Counted from the stretch's first letter, positions 1 to 10,385 are shown. The stretch is 64,000 bases of DNA from Chryseobacterium flavum (GCF_003385595.1 NZ_QNUE01000001.1:124001-188000), one strand, 5' to 3'. Translations and numbers: made by a program. The notes: generated by a model not told the origin, from the sequence alone.

Positions 1-346
1 TTTCCAGAAACTGGGGCATGGTATAAATCTTATTTTTAAGATAGATTGGAATAAACCAGACTGCAATAATGATCAGCGCAACGGCAGCAATCCATTCATA
101 AGCGGCAACAGCGATTCCGACAAAGAAACCTTCACCGCTCATCCCGATAAACTGTTCAGCAGAAATATTGGAAGCGATTAAGCTGGCTCCGATCGCCCAC
201 CAGGTCAAAGATCCTTCGGCAAGGAAATAATCTTTACTTCCTGTAGATTCAGATTTTTTCTTTTTATAGATCCATAGTCCGTAGGAAGCTACTACTACGA
301 AATAGATCAGGAATATGATGATATCAATAGTTGCTAATTTTCCCAT
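1..346 (-). CDS. Na+/sugar symporter (SSS family), 3' part cut by window edge
   Basis: N-terminal 115 residues of a sodium:solute symporter. A first hydrophobic helix (residues 6-27) is followed by the motif ASLIASNISAEQFIGMSG, typical of the SGLT/vSGLT branch, then a second and third helix. The ATG at 346 lies 3 bases after the galM stop, so it is the last visible gene of the araB-D-A-galM unit. By position it probably imports L-arabinose (or xylose/galactose) across the inner membrane with Na+. Substrate is inferred from context only. The C-terminal part, with most of the helices, is outside the window. Confidence 0.85.
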   Translation of the reverse strand, partial: MGKLATIDIIIFLIYFVVVASYGLWIYKKKKSESTGSKDYFLAEGSLTWWAIGASLIASNISAEQFIGMSGEGFFVGIAVAAYEWIAAVALIIIAVWFIPIYLKNKIYTMPQFLE

Positions 347-349
347 AGT

Positions 350-1507
350 TTAGTTTTTAACGGAGAATTTATAGATAGTTTTCGAGTGGTATTTCTGTCC
401 GGGCTTCAGTTCTGTAGAAGGGAAAGAAGGCTGGTTTGGTGAATCCGGGAAATGCTGCGTCTCTAAGCAGAACCCTGTTCTGAATTCATTTTTGCCGCCA
501 GTTTTGGTATCAAACTTTCCGTCAAGAAAATTTCCGGAATAAAACTGCACACCGGGTTCATCCGTGAAGACTTCCATTAATCTTCCTGTTCCCTGATGAT
601 ACACTTTCGCGATACTTCTCAAACCTTTTCCATTTAAAATCCAGTTATGGTCATATCCTTTTCCTTTTTTCAGCTGATCATCTTCTGCATTGATATCTTT
701 TCCGATAGGCTTTGAAATCGTAAAATCAAAAGGAGTTCCTTTTACAGCTTTCTGCTCACCGGTAGGAATTAAGGTTTCGTTCACCGGAAGAAAATGATCT
801 GCATTAATCTGCAGTTCATGATCGGTAATCGTTTTTGTAAAATTTCCTGACAGGTTAAAATAGGAATGCTGGGTGAGATTCACTACAGTAGGCTTATCTG
901 TTTCAGCTTCATAGGAAATTTCCAATGCATTGTCGTCTGTAAGGGTGTAGAAAACAGTTGTTGTTAACTTCCCCGGATATCCTTCCTCACCGTCTGCGCT
1001 GGTATAGGATAATTTCAATGTCGGAAATTTTGCATCCTTTACTATCTCAATATTCCAGAATCTGGTATGAAATCCCTCCTTTCCTCCGTGAAGGCTGTTG
1101 GGGCCATCATTTTTGTTGATTTCATAGGTTTTGCCATCGACTGTAAATTTGGCATTGCCAATTCTGTTGCCGTATCTTCCGATCAAAGCCCCGAAATAAT
1201 AAGGGTTTCCATCGAAATATCCTTCAGGTTTTGTAAAACCCAGAACCACGTCTTCATATTTCCCGTTCTTATCAGGAGCGGTTAAAGAAGTGATAATCCC
1301 GCCGAAGTTGATGACTTCAACTTTCATCCCGTTTTTATTGCTTAATGTGTATTTTTTAATAGAATCGCCTTTGGGCGTCACTCCATAGTCTGAAGTTTGA
1401 ACATTCTCCATTTTTCCTGAAATATCCTGTTTGTTATTTTCTTTTCTGCAGCCGAAAATAATTAAAAATAATAAAATAAAAATGCCGTTATATGTTGTTT
1501 TTTTCAT
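350..1507 (-). CDS. galM: Aldose 1-epimerase (mutarotase), lipoprotein form
   Basis: 385 residues, normal family length plus a lipoprotein signal (hydrophobic stretch ending IIFGC, Cys20). Family features include GGIITSL near residue 70, the substrate-site NRIGNAKF, NDGPNSLHGG, the catalytic-His region TQHSYFNLSG, and GVQFYSGNFLDG. It interconverts alpha and beta anomers of free sugars, here most likely arabinose or xylose released by the arabinosidases. The lipobox suggests a membrane-anchored periplasmic enzyme, so mutarotation would occur before uptake. It sits 16 bases after araA and 3 bases before the symporter. Confidence 0.92.
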   Translation of the reverse strand: MKKTTYNGIFILLFLIIFGCRKENNKQDISGKMENVQTSDYGVTPKGDSIKKYTLSNKNGMKVEVINFGGIITSLTAPDKNGKYEDVVLGFTKPEGYFDGNPYYFGALIGRYGNRIGNAKFTVDGKTYEINKNDGPNSLHGGKEGFHTRFWNIEIVKDAKFPTLKLSYTSADGEEGYPGKLTTTVFYTLTDDNALEISYEAETDKPTVVNLTQHSYFNLSGNFTKTITDHELQINADHFLPVNETLIPTGEQKAVKGTPFDFTISKPIGKDINAEDDQLKKGKGYDHNWILNGKGLRSIAKVYHQGTGRLMEVFTDEPGVQFYSGNFLDGKFDTKTGGKNEFRTGFCLETQHFPDSPNQPSFPSTELKPGQKYHSKTIYKFSVKN

Positions 1508-1523
1508 AATTATTTACAATTAA

Positions 1524-3020
1524 TTAACGATAATACATTTCATTCCAACGAAGTGTATTTTTAAAATCACGCATTCTGGTATCTTCATCAATGACTAATG
1601 ATTCAATTCCTGCTATCTCAGCAAAATCTTCCAGCTGTTCTGCCGAAATATTTTCACTGTAACATGTATGGTGTGCCCCTCCTGCCAGTATCCAGGCTTC
1701 TGCAGCTGTATATAAATCAGGAAGAGGTTTCCATAAAACTCTTGCTACCGGAAGTTTTGGCAGCTCTTCTGTAATTTCCAATGCTCTGGTTTTGTTGATC
1801 AGCAGTCTGAAATGGTTTCCAAAGTCCATCAATGCAGCGTTCAGAGAGTCAATATTTCCTCTGGAATTAAAAACAAGACGAACCGGATCTGCTTTTCCTC
1901 CGATTCCCAGCGGATGGATCTCACACGAAGGTTTTCCGGCGGCCAGCACAGGATCTACTTCCAGCATATGGGAGCCCAGAATAGAAGGATTGGAAGGATC
2001 TAAATGATAGGTATAATCTTCCATAAAAGCATTTCCTCCTTCAAGGCCCTGCCCCATTGTTTTCATGGCACGTACCAGTGCCGCTGTTTTCCAGTCTCCT
2101 TCGCCTGCAAATCCGTATCCTTTCTGCATCAGGCGCTGTACTGCAATTCCCGGCAGCTGCTCCAGCCCGTGAAGGTCTTCAAAAGTATCAGAGAATCCTT
2201 TAAATCCTCCGTCTTTTAAAAACTTCTCAAGGCCCAATTCAATTTTTGCAGCGGTGTGCAGCGAACTTCTGTTGGCTCCTCCTTCCAAAAGGGAGGCTGC
2301 CATGTGATAAGAAGATTCATATTCTTCCATCAGGCTTTTTATTTCTCCTTCGCTTATTGAATTGATAACGCCTACAAGATCACCGATTCCCCAGGTATTG
2401 ACTGAAAAACCGAACTGGGTTTCAGCTTCCACTTTATCTCCATCTGTAACAGCTACAAATCGCATATTATCTCCGAAACGTGCAAATTTAGCTCCCTGCC
2501 AGTCGTCCCAGCCTGCAGCAACACGACTCCAGTCACCGATCTGTTTCTGAACTCTTTCTTCCGACCAGTGCCCTACCACGACTTTTCTGTTCTTTCGGAG
2601 CCTGCTTACCATAAAACCAAATTCACGGTCCCCGTGGGCCGCCTGGTTAAGGTTCATAAAATCCATATCCATGGTAGACCACGGAATATCTCTGTTGAAT
2701 TGGGTATGCAGATGCAGAAGAGGTTTCTGTAAAATTTTTAATCCTCTGATCCACATTTTAGCGGGTGAAAAAGTATGCATCCAGGTAATTACTCCTATGC
2801 AGTTTTCTGCATGATTAGCTGCGGCAATGGTTTCAAATATCTCTTCGGTAGTTTTTACCGTTGGCTTTACAATGACTCTTACCGGAATGAAAGAAGATTT
2901 TTCAAGTTCTGCCACTATTTTCTGTGAGTGTTCTGCCACCTGGGCAAGTGTTTCGGGTCCGTATAGATGCTGACTTCCTGTGATGAACCATACTTCTTTA
3001 GTATTGAGAGGTGTTAACAT
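1524..3020 (-). CDS. araA: L-arabinose isomerase
   Basis: 498 residues, full length. It converts L-arabinose to L-ribulose in the cytoplasm with a divalent metal. Recognised by the N-terminal [13 protein letters not shown], the active-site stretch [11 protein letters not shown], the metal/catalytic segment [15 protein letters not shown] and the C-terminal [13 protein letters not shown]. It lies between araD (39-base gap) and galM (16-base gap), so it is co-transcribed with the ara genes from the promoter upstream of araB. Confidence 0.97.
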   Translation of the reverse strand: MLTPLNTKEVWFITGSQHLYGPETLAQVAEHSQKIVAELEKSSFIPVRVIVKPTVKTTEEIFETIAAANHAENCIGVITWMHTFSPAKMWIRGLKILQKPLLHLHTQFNRDIPWSTMDMDFMNLNQAAHGDREFGFMVSRLRKNRKVVVGHWSEERVQKQIGDWSRVAAGWDDWQGAKFARFGDNMRFVAVTDGDKVEAETQFGFSVNTWGIGDLVGVINSISEGEIKSLMEEYESSYHMAASLLEGGANRSSLHTAAKIELGLEKFLKDGGFKGFSDTFEDLHGLEQLPGIAVQRLMQKGYGFAGEGDWKTAALVRAMKTMGQGLEGGNAFMEDYTYHLDPSNPSILGSHMLEVDPVLAAGKPSCEIHPLGIGGKADPVRLVFNSRGNIDSLNAALMDFGNHFRLLINKTRALEITEELPKLPVARVLWKPLPDLYTAAEAWILAGGAHHTCYSENISAEQLEDFAEIAGIESLVIDEDTRMRDFKNTLRWNEMYYR

Positions 3021-3059
3021 AATTTTGTTGATCGTTAATAGTTGTTTATGTTGAAGTGT

Positions 3060-3770
3060 TTAGTGTTTAAATTCCTGTCCGTAGTAGGCGTTCTTGCCAT
3101 GCTTACGTTCATAGTGTTTTTTGATGAGCGAATCTTTCAGACGTTCTGCATCAGGATTAATCTGCCTGGTGAGATAAGCCATTTCGGCAATGGTTTCCAG
3201 CACTTTGCTGTTGTAGACTGCTTTCTCCGCATTTTTTCCCCAGGTAAACGGACCGTGATTGCCGATCAGGACCATTTCTACTTCTTCCGGAGAGAGCTGT
3301 TTTTCTTTAAAGCATTCCAGAATCTGTATTCCTGTATTGTATTCGTAGTTTCCTTCAATCAGTTCATCCCGCATAGGCGGAGCGCAGGGAATATCTGTCG
3401 TAAGATGGTCCGCATGGGTGGTCCCGAAAACAGGGATATCCATTTGTGCCTGTGCCCATGCCACGGAATAGATGGCGTGTGTGTGGGAAATTCCACCGAT
3501 ATTTTCCCAGTTTTTATACAGATAAGCATGGGTCTTGGTATCGGAAGAGGGTCTGAGCCTGCCTTCAATGATATTGGCATCAAAGTCCAGAATCACCATA
3601 TCTTCCGGCTTTAAAATGTCGTAGGGAACACCGCTTGGTTTAATGGCAAAAACACCTTTATCACGGTCTACAGCACTCACATTCCCGAAGGTATAGACCA
3701 CCAGCTTCAGCGCATCCAGCTGCATATTCGCTTCATAGCATTCTCTTTGGAGTTCTTTATAAGTATTCAT
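3060..3770 (-). CDS. araD: L-ribulose-5-phosphate 4-epimerase
   Basis: 236 residues from the preferred start. This class II aldolase-like Zn enzyme makes D-xylulose 5-phosphate from L-ribulose 5-phosphate. The Zn ligands are visible in GGISHTHAIYSVAWAQ (HxH) and in NHGPFTWGK; GTTHADHL is also typical. Two in-frame ATGs exist at 3782 and 3770. The second is chosen because the family normally begins M-x-YxELxxECYEAN and the codon is preceded by AAA, a common Bacteroidota context. Araban-derived and xylose-derived carbon converge at its product. Confidence 0.95.
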   Translation of the reverse strand: MNTYKELQRECYEANMQLDALKLVVYTFGNVSAVDRDKGVFAIKPSGVPYDILKPEDMVILDFDANIIEGRLRPSSDTKTHAYLYKNWENIGGISHTHAIYSVAWAQAQMDIPVFGTTHADHLTTDIPCAPPMRDELIEGNYEYNTGIQILECFKEKQLSPEEVEMVLIGNHGPFTWGKNAEKAVYNSKVLETIAEMAYLTRQINPDAERLKDSLIKKHYERKHGKNAYYGQEFKH

Positions 3771-3797
3771 TTTGAGTATCATTCAAAAGGTTAATAT

Positions 3798-5498
3798 TCA
3801 GGAGTTCTGAAGTTCTTTCCTGTTGTTTTTCAGTCTGGTATTATATTCTACAAAATCAGCAAGCTTCTGGTATTGCTGCATTAGTTCTCTGTAGTGCTGC
3901 ACTTCTTCGGCTTTCGGCTGGTATTCCGCTTCAAATCCGGAGCCCATTTTCATACTGGCTTCCTGAACGGTCGGATAAATTCCTGCTGACACGGCCGCAT
4001 AAACAGCAGCTCCCAAAGCAGGAGTCTGGTCTGAAGCGGCAACAACAATCGGCATATCCAGAACATTAGCGAGGGTCTGCATGATAAATGGTGATTTCCT
4101 TGCGACTCCTCCGATTCCGATCACTTTATTGATTTTCACACCTTCCTCTTCAAAACGGTCTACGATCTTTTTAGCTCCGAAGCAAATGGCATTCACCAAA
4201 GCTTTAAAAACATGGGGAGCTTTTGTTCCCAAAGAAAGCTGAGTGATCGCTGCTTTAAGTTCCTGATCTGCATCCGGTGTTCTTCTTCCGTTTACCCAGT
4301 CTAAGGCAACCGGAACCGCATCGGAAAGAGGAATTTTTTCTGCTTCAAGGGTCAATTTTCTGATAAGCCCGTCCTCCATTTCTTCAGTAAGCTTTGTCTT
4401 CTGCTCCTCTGAAATACTTTCGGAATGTATCATCACCTGGTGAACCGGCCACATCAGAATATCTTTATACCATGCCAGCACATCTCCAAAGGCAGACTGT
4501 CCTGCTTCAAGCCCTATCAATCCTGGAATTACGGAACCCTCAACCTGTCCGCATATTCCTTTTACGGTTGTATCCCCGATAGCTTCCTGTGAGGCTACCA
4601 TAATATCGCAGGTGGAAGTTCCCATGATTCTGATCAGTGTATTTTCTTCCACTCTGGCTCCTACAGCTCCTGAATGGGCATCAAAGGTTCCTACGGTAAT
4701 GATGGTTTTGGTGGTAAGACCGGTTTTTGCGGCCCATTCTTCATTCAGGTAGCCGGCAATTTCATCTGAAGTATAGGTTTCACGGTATAATCTTGCTCTG
4801 AGCGCTCCCAGAGAAGGATCAAGCCTGTTGAGGAATTCTTCGGAAGGCAGACCGTCCCACGAGTCATGCCACATGGCTTTATGGCCGGCAGCACAACGGC
4901 TTCTTTTGAACGTGGCCAGGTCTTTATGATCTGATAAAAGGAAAGTCAGATAATCACAGTGTTCCATCCAGCTATAAGCTGCATTTTTTACTTCTGCATC
5001 AGCTCTGCTGATGTGCAGTATTTTAGCCCAGAACCATTCTGAAGAGTAAATACCGCCTTCATATTTTGTATAATCTTCACCACCCCATGTTCTTGCCAGC
5101 ATATTGATTTCTTCAGCTTCACGGATAGCGGTATGATCTTTCCATAAAACCATCATGGCATTCGGATTTTCTTCAAATCCAGGAACCAGGGCCAGGGCTG
5201 TTCCGTCACTTGTTACTGGTAACGGTGAAGAGCCTGTGGTATCAATACAAATACTGACGATCTGCTCTGCCGGTATCCCGCTTTCTCTTACTATTCCTGA
5301 AATAGTCTTTTCCAGGCCTTCAATATGATCTGAAGGATGCTGTCTGAAACTGTTGGTTGAGGGATTACAAAATTTACCTTCCTTCCATCTCTGGTAGTAG
5401 CTGACTGAAGAAGTTATTTCGGAACCGTTTTCAGTATCAATAAGGACGGCCCGTACGGAATCTGTACCATAGTCCAGCCCTATAACATATTTTTTCAT
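3798..5498 (-). CDS. araB: Ribulokinase
   Basis: 566 residues, FGGY carbohydrate kinase of AraB type. The ATP-binding start is YVIGLDYGTDSVRAVLID. The catalytic aspartate is in GTFDAHSGAVGA (about residue 275), and the C-terminal FGGY signature region covers GIGGVARKSPFIMQTLANVL. It phosphorylates L-ribulose. It is the first gene of araB-araD-araA-galM-symporter, with its own regulated promoter 53 bases upstream (see 5551-5597). Confidence 0.96.
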   Translation of the reverse strand: MKKYVIGLDYGTDSVRAVLIDTENGSEITSSVSYYQRWKEGKFCNPSTNSFRQHPSDHIEGLEKTISGIVRESGIPAEQIVSICIDTTGSSPLPVTSDGTALALVPGFEENPNAMMVLWKDHTAIREAEEINMLARTWGGEDYTKYEGGIYSSEWFWAKILHISRADAEVKNAAYSWMEHCDYLTFLLSDHKDLATFKRSRCAAGHKAMWHDSWDGLPSEEFLNRLDPSLGALRARLYRETYTSDEIAGYLNEEWAAKTGLTTKTIITVGTFDAHSGAVGARVEENTLIRIMGTSTCDIMVASQEAIGDTTVKGICGQVEGSVIPGLIGLEAGQSAFGDVLAWYKDILMWPVHQVMIHSESISEEQKTKLTEEMEDGLIRKLTLEAEKIPLSDAVPVALDWVNGRRTPDADQELKAAITQLSLGTKAPHVFKALVNAICFGAKKIVDRFEEEGVKINKVIGIGGVARKSPFIMQTLANVLDMPIVVAASDQTPALGAAVYAAVSAGIYPTVQEASMKMGSGFEAEYQPKAEEVQHYRELMQQYQKLADFVEYNTRLKNNRKELQNS

Positions 5499-5550
5499 GG
5501 TGGTGAAACGTTTTTGATTGTTGAGATTTTAATTTCTCCTGATGAGATAA

Positions 5551-5597
5551 AAACAAATATAAGATTCTATATTAAATAAATGTAAAAATAACACTTA
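5551..5597 (-). promoter_or_regulatory. Arabinose-type promoter/operator upstream of araB
   Basis: Read on the minus strand, this block contains a Bacteroidota -7 element TATATTTG (complement of 5554-5561) and, 17 bases further upstream, AAGTGTTATTTTTACATTT, an imperfect inverted repeat. The 47 bases match 10568-10614 upstream of the GH3 gene with only 6 differences and no gaps. No good TTG -33 box is seen, and the inverted repeat lies roughly where one would be. A repressor of the Nudix-like AraR type is the likely ligand (inference). Confidence 0.7.
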
Positions 5598-5626
5598 TTT
5601 TTAATAAAATACTGAATTACAGTTAA

Positions 5627-7615
5627 TTAAATTGTTTTTAACTTTAAAACCACCAAAGAATTGACCGGAATTTCCGTTGAAATTTCCCCATTTTTGGCTT
5701 CATAAATCTCTTCTTTAGGTTTTATAGGCTCAGCATCGAAATTATTTTCAGTAGAAAGCTGTGGCGCAGACAGAAGGATTTTGGTTATTTTCTTACCTGT
5801 TTTCAGAGTTCCGGGTTTGATATTTATTGTTTTAGCCTGAGTATCAGCATTAACTATTTTAATAATGATTTCATGAGTTTTCGCGTCTTTTGCTGCCGTA
5901 GCGTATAATTTTTCCTGGCCGGATACTGCTTTTCCGTTGCTCTCTATTTTCAGTACATCCGTTCCTTTATTGTTGGAAAATAATTTCTGAACATAATAAT
6001 TCGGAGTCGCGTAGGATTTCAGATTATTGAACCAGATGAGATCGGGTGTCCACTGCCAGCCGTCAGCATGGGCAAAAAGCGGTGCGTACGAAGTCATATA
6101 GACCACATCTGCATTTCTTTCAAGACCGGTCATAAAAGCGGCTTCCGAAAGGGCCGTAAGCCAGTTATTTTTATTATCAGGTTTTACCACACCTACAGAC
6201 TGGGCTGCATATTCTCCGGCAAAAACTTTTGGTCCTGAACGGTCATATTCGTCATACCTTCCGGCATTTTTCATGAACCATTCGGGAGAGTTGTAATAAT
6301 GTTCATCTACAATCTGTGCATTGAGCTGTTTCAGCTCTTTCCAGCCATATTCGAAGAATTCGCCATCGGGTGACGGCCCGCTTCCGGAGATGATCTTCAT
6401 ATCAGGATATTTTGTGTGAATGGCTTTTTCAAATACTTTATAACGTTCAATATAATCTGCTCCCCACTGTTCATTTCCTACTCCGATAAATTTTAGATTA
6501 AAAGGCTTTGGATGTCCCATTTCAGTACGGATTCTTCCCCATTTTGTTCCGGAATCTCCGTTGGCAAATTCAATAAGGTCCAGGGCATCCTGAATATAAG
6601 GATCCAGATCTTCCATTTTCACCAGCTCTGCGGTATTGAACTGGCATGCCATTCCACAGCTCAGAATAGGAACAGGTTCTGCGCCAAGATCTTCGGAAAG
6701 CTGGAAATATTCAAAAAATCCTAACCCGAAAGACTGTCCGTAATCCGGTGTAAGCCTGTGCGGAAATCCTGTACTCCATTTATTGATAAGATATTCGCGG
6801 TCTGCTATATTTCCTATTGTTTTTTTCCACTGATAGCGTTCTGCCAAAGTTCTTCCCTCTACAATACAGCCACCCGGAAACCTTAAAAATCCGGGCTGCA
6901 GATCATATAATTTCTGAACGAGGTCTTTTCGCAAGCCGCCTTTTCTGCCTTTCCAGGTATCCTGCGGGAAGAGTGAGATCATATCCATGTTGACAATGCC
7001 TTTTCCGGTAAATGTAATCCGCAGTTTTGCTTTTTCTACGGTTTTTGGTGATTTGAAAACTGCAGTATACTTCTGCCATCCTTTTCCTTTGATGAGTGTG
7101 GAAACTGAAGAAATTTCCTTTCCATTTTCATCAACAAGACTTGCATTTACCGCAGCAACATTTCCTGAAACATTCTCCAGATCAAAGCTGAAATCATATT
7201 GTTCTCCCTGATGAAGACCTATTCCCCTGAATCCTTCATTCTCTAGAATATAATTTTTATCGTTCAGGACAGTAATTCTCGCGTAATTCTTATTGGTTTT
7301 GGCAGGATCAGAATAAATGGTCAGAAATCCGGAATCCAGATTAGGAGAAAGTGTTTTTGTGTTGGGCTGTTTCCAGCCTGTGAAAGGTTCGTCAAATTCA
7401 AAGCTGCGGTTTTTAATCAGTTCCGCATACAATCCGCCATCAGCTGCAAAATTGATGTCTTCAAAGAAAATCCCGTACATGGTAGGTTGTATTTTAACAG
7501 GTGCCGGAGTTTCTTTCAGATCCAGATTAAAAGTACGGACTGTATTATTCTGAGCCGAAAAAAAAGCAGCACTAAGGGAAATCGCGATGAAAAATATTTT
7601 ATTTTTTGTTGTCAT
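5627..7615 (-). CDS. Alpha-L-arabinofuranosidase, GH51
   Basis: 662 residues with a signal peptide (cleavage near SAAFFSAQ). Residues 60-210 form a carbohydrate-binding (CBM4/9-like) beta-sandwich inserted near the N-terminus. The GH51 TIM barrel follows, with acid/base Glu in GVGNEQWGADY and nucleophile Glu in IVDEHYYNSPEWF, then a C-terminal beta domain. It removes alpha-L-arabinofuranosyl side chains from arabinan or arabinoxylan oligomers, most likely in the periplasm. It lies 62 bases after the GH3 gene and 128 before araB. Confidence 0.94.
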   Translation of the reverse strand: MTTKNKIFFIAISLSAAFFSAQNNTVRTFNLDLKETPAPVKIQPTMYGIFFEDINFAADGGLYAELIKNRSFEFDEPFTGWKQPNTKTLSPNLDSGFLTIYSDPAKTNKNYARITVLNDKNYILENEGFRGIGLHQGEQYDFSFDLENVSGNVAAVNASLVDENGKEISSVSTLIKGKGWQKYTAVFKSPKTVEKAKLRITFTGKGIVNMDMISLFPQDTWKGRKGGLRKDLVQKLYDLQPGFLRFPGGCIVEGRTLAERYQWKKTIGNIADREYLINKWSTGFPHRLTPDYGQSFGLGFFEYFQLSEDLGAEPVPILSCGMACQFNTAELVKMEDLDPYIQDALDLIEFANGDSGTKWGRIRTEMGHPKPFNLKFIGVGNEQWGADYIERYKVFEKAIHTKYPDMKIISGSGPSPDGEFFEYGWKELKQLNAQIVDEHYYNSPEWFMKNAGRYDEYDRSGPKVFAGEYAAQSVGVVKPDNKNNWLTALSEAAFMTGLERNADVVYMTSYAPLFAHADGWQWTPDLIWFNNLKSYATPNYYVQKLFSNNKGTDVLKIESNGKAVSGQEKLYATAAKDAKTHEIIIKIVNADTQAKTINIKPGTLKTGKKITKILLSAPQLSTENNFDAEPIKPKEEIYEAKNGEISTEIPVNSLVVLKLKTI

Positions 7616-7677
7616 AGGTCATATATTTTTGAAAGCTATTGTAGGCTTGCAATGGTTTCAATTGTTCCGAATCAATT

Positions 7678-10311
7678 TTATTTTACTGTTAACGGAATAC
7701 TTTTCAACCCTGCATCATCAGAAGTTCCGCCATAAAAAATGGTATACTCACCGGGTTTTGAAACCAGGTCATCTGCTTTTTCATCATAGAAGGCAAATGA
7801 GTCTTTAGAGAGGGTTAGCTGCATATTTTTTGTTTCTTTAGATTTGATTAAAACTCTTTCAAAAGCTCTTAATGTTTTTACTGGTGCCTGGGCATCATTA
7901 TTTCTTTTGATATAGACCTGAACGACTTCTTCACCATCCCTTTCTGAAACATTGGTTACCGGAATTGTGATCGTTACATTTTCGTTTGTATTGATCATAT
8001 TTTTGCTCAGCTTTGAATCTCCGTAAACAAATTTTGAATAGCTCAAACCATGCCCGAACGGATAAAGAGGCTTTTCCGTCATATAACGGTACGTTCTTCC
8101 CTGCATATCATAATTTTCAAATCCTTCGTGTTTACTTGTCTTTGAAAGAGCATTGTCCAGCTGTTCAAGGTTTTTGTAAAAGGTAATGGGTAATTTTCCG
8201 GAAGGGTTATAATCACCTGCCAAAACATCTGCTACGGCTGTTCCTCCTGATTGTCCGCCATACCAGGCATTCAACAGGGCATCATAATTTTTCTCATCCT
8301 GTTCCAGTCCCAGCGCACTTCCGGTACAAAGAACAAAAACAACAGGCTTTCCGGTTTTTCTAAGCTCCGCTAACAGTTCCCGCTGGACTTTAGGAAGGGC
8401 AATCGAAGTTTTGTCTCCTCCTTTGAAGCCTTCTGCATTCACCATCATCTCTTCGCCTTCCAGACTTGGAGAAAGTCCGCCTGCAAAGACAATGACGTCC
8501 GCACTTTTCACCTTTTCTCTGACCGAAGCAAAATTAACAGGGTCTTCTCTGTAGACTTCAAAGGTGATGCTTACATATTTTCCTTTTTGTGTATGACGCA
8601 GCTCTATCTGATATTCTTTTCCTTTTTCCATTTTTACAGGAAACTCTGAAGGATGTCTTGCATCCGGTCCTTTTCTTGTTGCGATTTCTTTTCCGTCCAC
8701 GAAAAGGGTATAGACATCGGAAGTGGAAGCAGAAAACACGACCTCTCCTGTATAGGTACTTTTGAAAATCCCTGAAATGATCGCTGAGGTATTTTCTCTT
8801 CCTACATTGGGTGCCAACTGGGTTCCTCCAAAACTGTTGTAGCTGATGGCGGTTGAATTTACGGAAGTATTGGCCGGCTGCCCTTTGAATTCATTGTTAT
8901 TAAAGAACTCTACTTTCATTCCTTTCGCGCCGTTTTTATGACTGATGAAATTCTGATAGAGTGACGTCCTGGACGAAGGATCTGTGACTTCACTTCCCTT
9001 TTCATATATAATTTCAGCATTCGGGAATTTGGTTTTGATTCCATCTAAAATCGTTACAATGGAAGAAGGAGTTCCGTTATAGTTTCCTAACTGCATCAAT
9101 CCGTCATCAGCATTCGGACCTACAACGGCAATTTTTTTAATACTTCTGCTGAGAGGTAAAATATTCTTTTCATTTTTCATAAGCACAATTGATTTTTGTG
9201 CCATTTTCAGTGCCTGCTTTTTATGTTCTTCAGAATCGACTACAGAATACGGAATTGCATTCCAGTGAACGGAAGATTTCGGATCAAGCATTCCCAGCTC
9301 AAACCAGCCTTTCAGGATTCTGCGCATCGACGCATCAATATCCTTTTCGGTAATCAGTCCGCTGGCCAGAGATTTGTTCAGATTGTTATAGGTATCTCCG
9401 CATTCCAGATCCGTGGAGTGTTTCAGGGCATCTGCTGCGGTTGTTTTTTCATCAGGATGAGTGCCATGGTATTTTTTCTGAAAGAAATCGGCCAGTGCCC
9501 AGCAGTCTGAGACCACCATTCCGTCATACTTCCATTTTCCACGGAGAATTTCAGTAAGTAAAGTATTGTTTGCACAACATGGCTGCCCGTCAAAAGCATT
9601 GTAGGCACACATTACTTCTCTTACATTTCCTTCCTGAACCAATGCTTTGAAAGCAGGAAGATACGTTTCATACAGATCTCTTTTTGAAATTTCTGCATTG
9701 TAGGAATGGCGGTTCCATTCCGGTCCGCTGTGTACTGCAAAATGTTTGGCACAAGCGTGGGTTTTAAAATATTTCGGGTCGTTTCCCTGCAGACCTTTTA
9801 CTGCTGCAACGCCCAGAACAGAGGTCAGATATGGGTCTTCGCCATAAGTTTCCTGGCCTCTTCCCCATCTTGGGTCACGGAAAATATTGATATTGGGTGT
9901 CCAGAAGGTCAGTCCTTCGTACCGTCCTGTTTTCAGAGCTTCATCAAAAGATCTGTTGTATTTTGCCCGTGCTTCATCAGAAATCATTTCAAAAGTTTTA
10001 AAATGCTCCGGAACATCCCATGTGGCTGCCATCCCGATCGCCTGAGGGAAAACAGTAGCTGTTCCTGCTCTGGCAACTCCATGAAGTGCTTCATTCCACC
10101 ATCCGTAGGCTGGAATTTCCAGACGGGGAACTGCCTGGGAGTTATCCATCATCATTCCTATCTTTTCTTCTGTTGTCAATAAAAAAAGAAGGTTCTCTAT
10201 TCTTTCATTAACCGGAAGATCCGGGTTTCTGAACGGGTATTTATAATGGCTCTGAGCAAAAAATAAAGGTGCTGCCAGGGTTGCACATAGGATTAATATG
10301 ATTCTTTTCAT
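7678..10311 (-). CDS. Beta-xylosidase/beta-glucosidase-type GH3 with PA14 insert
   Basis: 877 residues with a signal peptide ending LFFAQ. The GH3 N-domain carries the nucleophile Asp in MVVSDCWALADFF. The C-domain is split by a PA14 domain (about residues 465-600, starting GMKVEFFNNNEF), and a fibronectin-III-like domain closes the protein. This layout matches GH3 xylosidase/arabinosidase enzymes of Bacteroidota. It likely releases xylose (or arabinose) from oligosaccharides in the periplasm. It is the first gene after promoter 10568-10614 and has an unusually long leader. Confidence 0.92.
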   Translation of the reverse strand: MKRIILILCATLAAPLFFAQSHYKYPFRNPDLPVNERIENLLFLLTTEEKIGMMMDNSQAVPRLEIPAYGWWNEALHGVARAGTATVFPQAIGMAATWDVPEHFKTFEMISDEARAKYNRSFDEALKTGRYEGLTFWTPNINIFRDPRWGRGQETYGEDPYLTSVLGVAAVKGLQGNDPKYFKTHACAKHFAVHSGPEWNRHSYNAEISKRDLYETYLPAFKALVQEGNVREVMCAYNAFDGQPCCANNTLLTEILRGKWKYDGMVVSDCWALADFFQKKYHGTHPDEKTTAADALKHSTDLECGDTYNNLNKSLASGLITEKDIDASMRRILKGWFELGMLDPKSSVHWNAIPYSVVDSEEHKKQALKMAQKSIVLMKNEKNILPLSRSIKKIAVVGPNADDGLMQLGNYNGTPSSIVTILDGIKTKFPNAEIIYEKGSEVTDPSSRTSLYQNFISHKNGAKGMKVEFFNNNEFKGQPANTSVNSTAISYNSFGGTQLAPNVGRENTSAIISGIFKSTYTGEVVFSASTSDVYTLFVDGKEIATRKGPDARHPSEFPVKMEKGKEYQIELRHTQKGKYVSITFEVYREDPVNFASVREKVKSADVIVFAGGLSPSLEGEEMMVNAEGFKGGDKTSIALPKVQRELLAELRKTGKPVVFVLCTGSALGLEQDEKNYDALLNAWYGGQSGGTAVADVLAGDYNPSGKLPITFYKNLEQLDNALSKTSKHEGFENYDMQGRTYRYMTEKPLYPFGHGLSYSKFVYGDSKLSKNMINTNENVTITIPVTNVSERDGEEVVQVYIKRNNDAQAPVKTLRAFERVLIKSKETKNMQLTLSKDSFAFYDEKADDLVSKPGEYTIFYGGTSDDAGLKSIPLTVK

Positions 10312-10328
10312 AGGTAGTATGGTTTCGA

Positions 10329-10385
10329 TAAAGTCCTAAGACTTTGTGGATTCTGTAAATAATGATTTCTAACCACAGATTTCAC
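10329..10385. repeat. 57-base direct repeat, copy 1, in GH3 leader
   Basis: Begins TAAAGTCCTAAG and ends AACCACAGATTTCAC. Copy 2 is at 10436-10492, 107 bases away, with about 9-10 differences and small offsetting gaps. Both lie inside the predicted 5' untranslated region of the GH3 gene. The AACCACAGATTTCAC part resembles interspersed intergenic repeats common in Bacteroidota (from memory). Confidence 0.7.

Noticed and set aside
3042..3614. 190-codon plus-strand frame
   Set aside because: Antisense shadow of araD; the araD reading frame has the family's metal-binding motifs.
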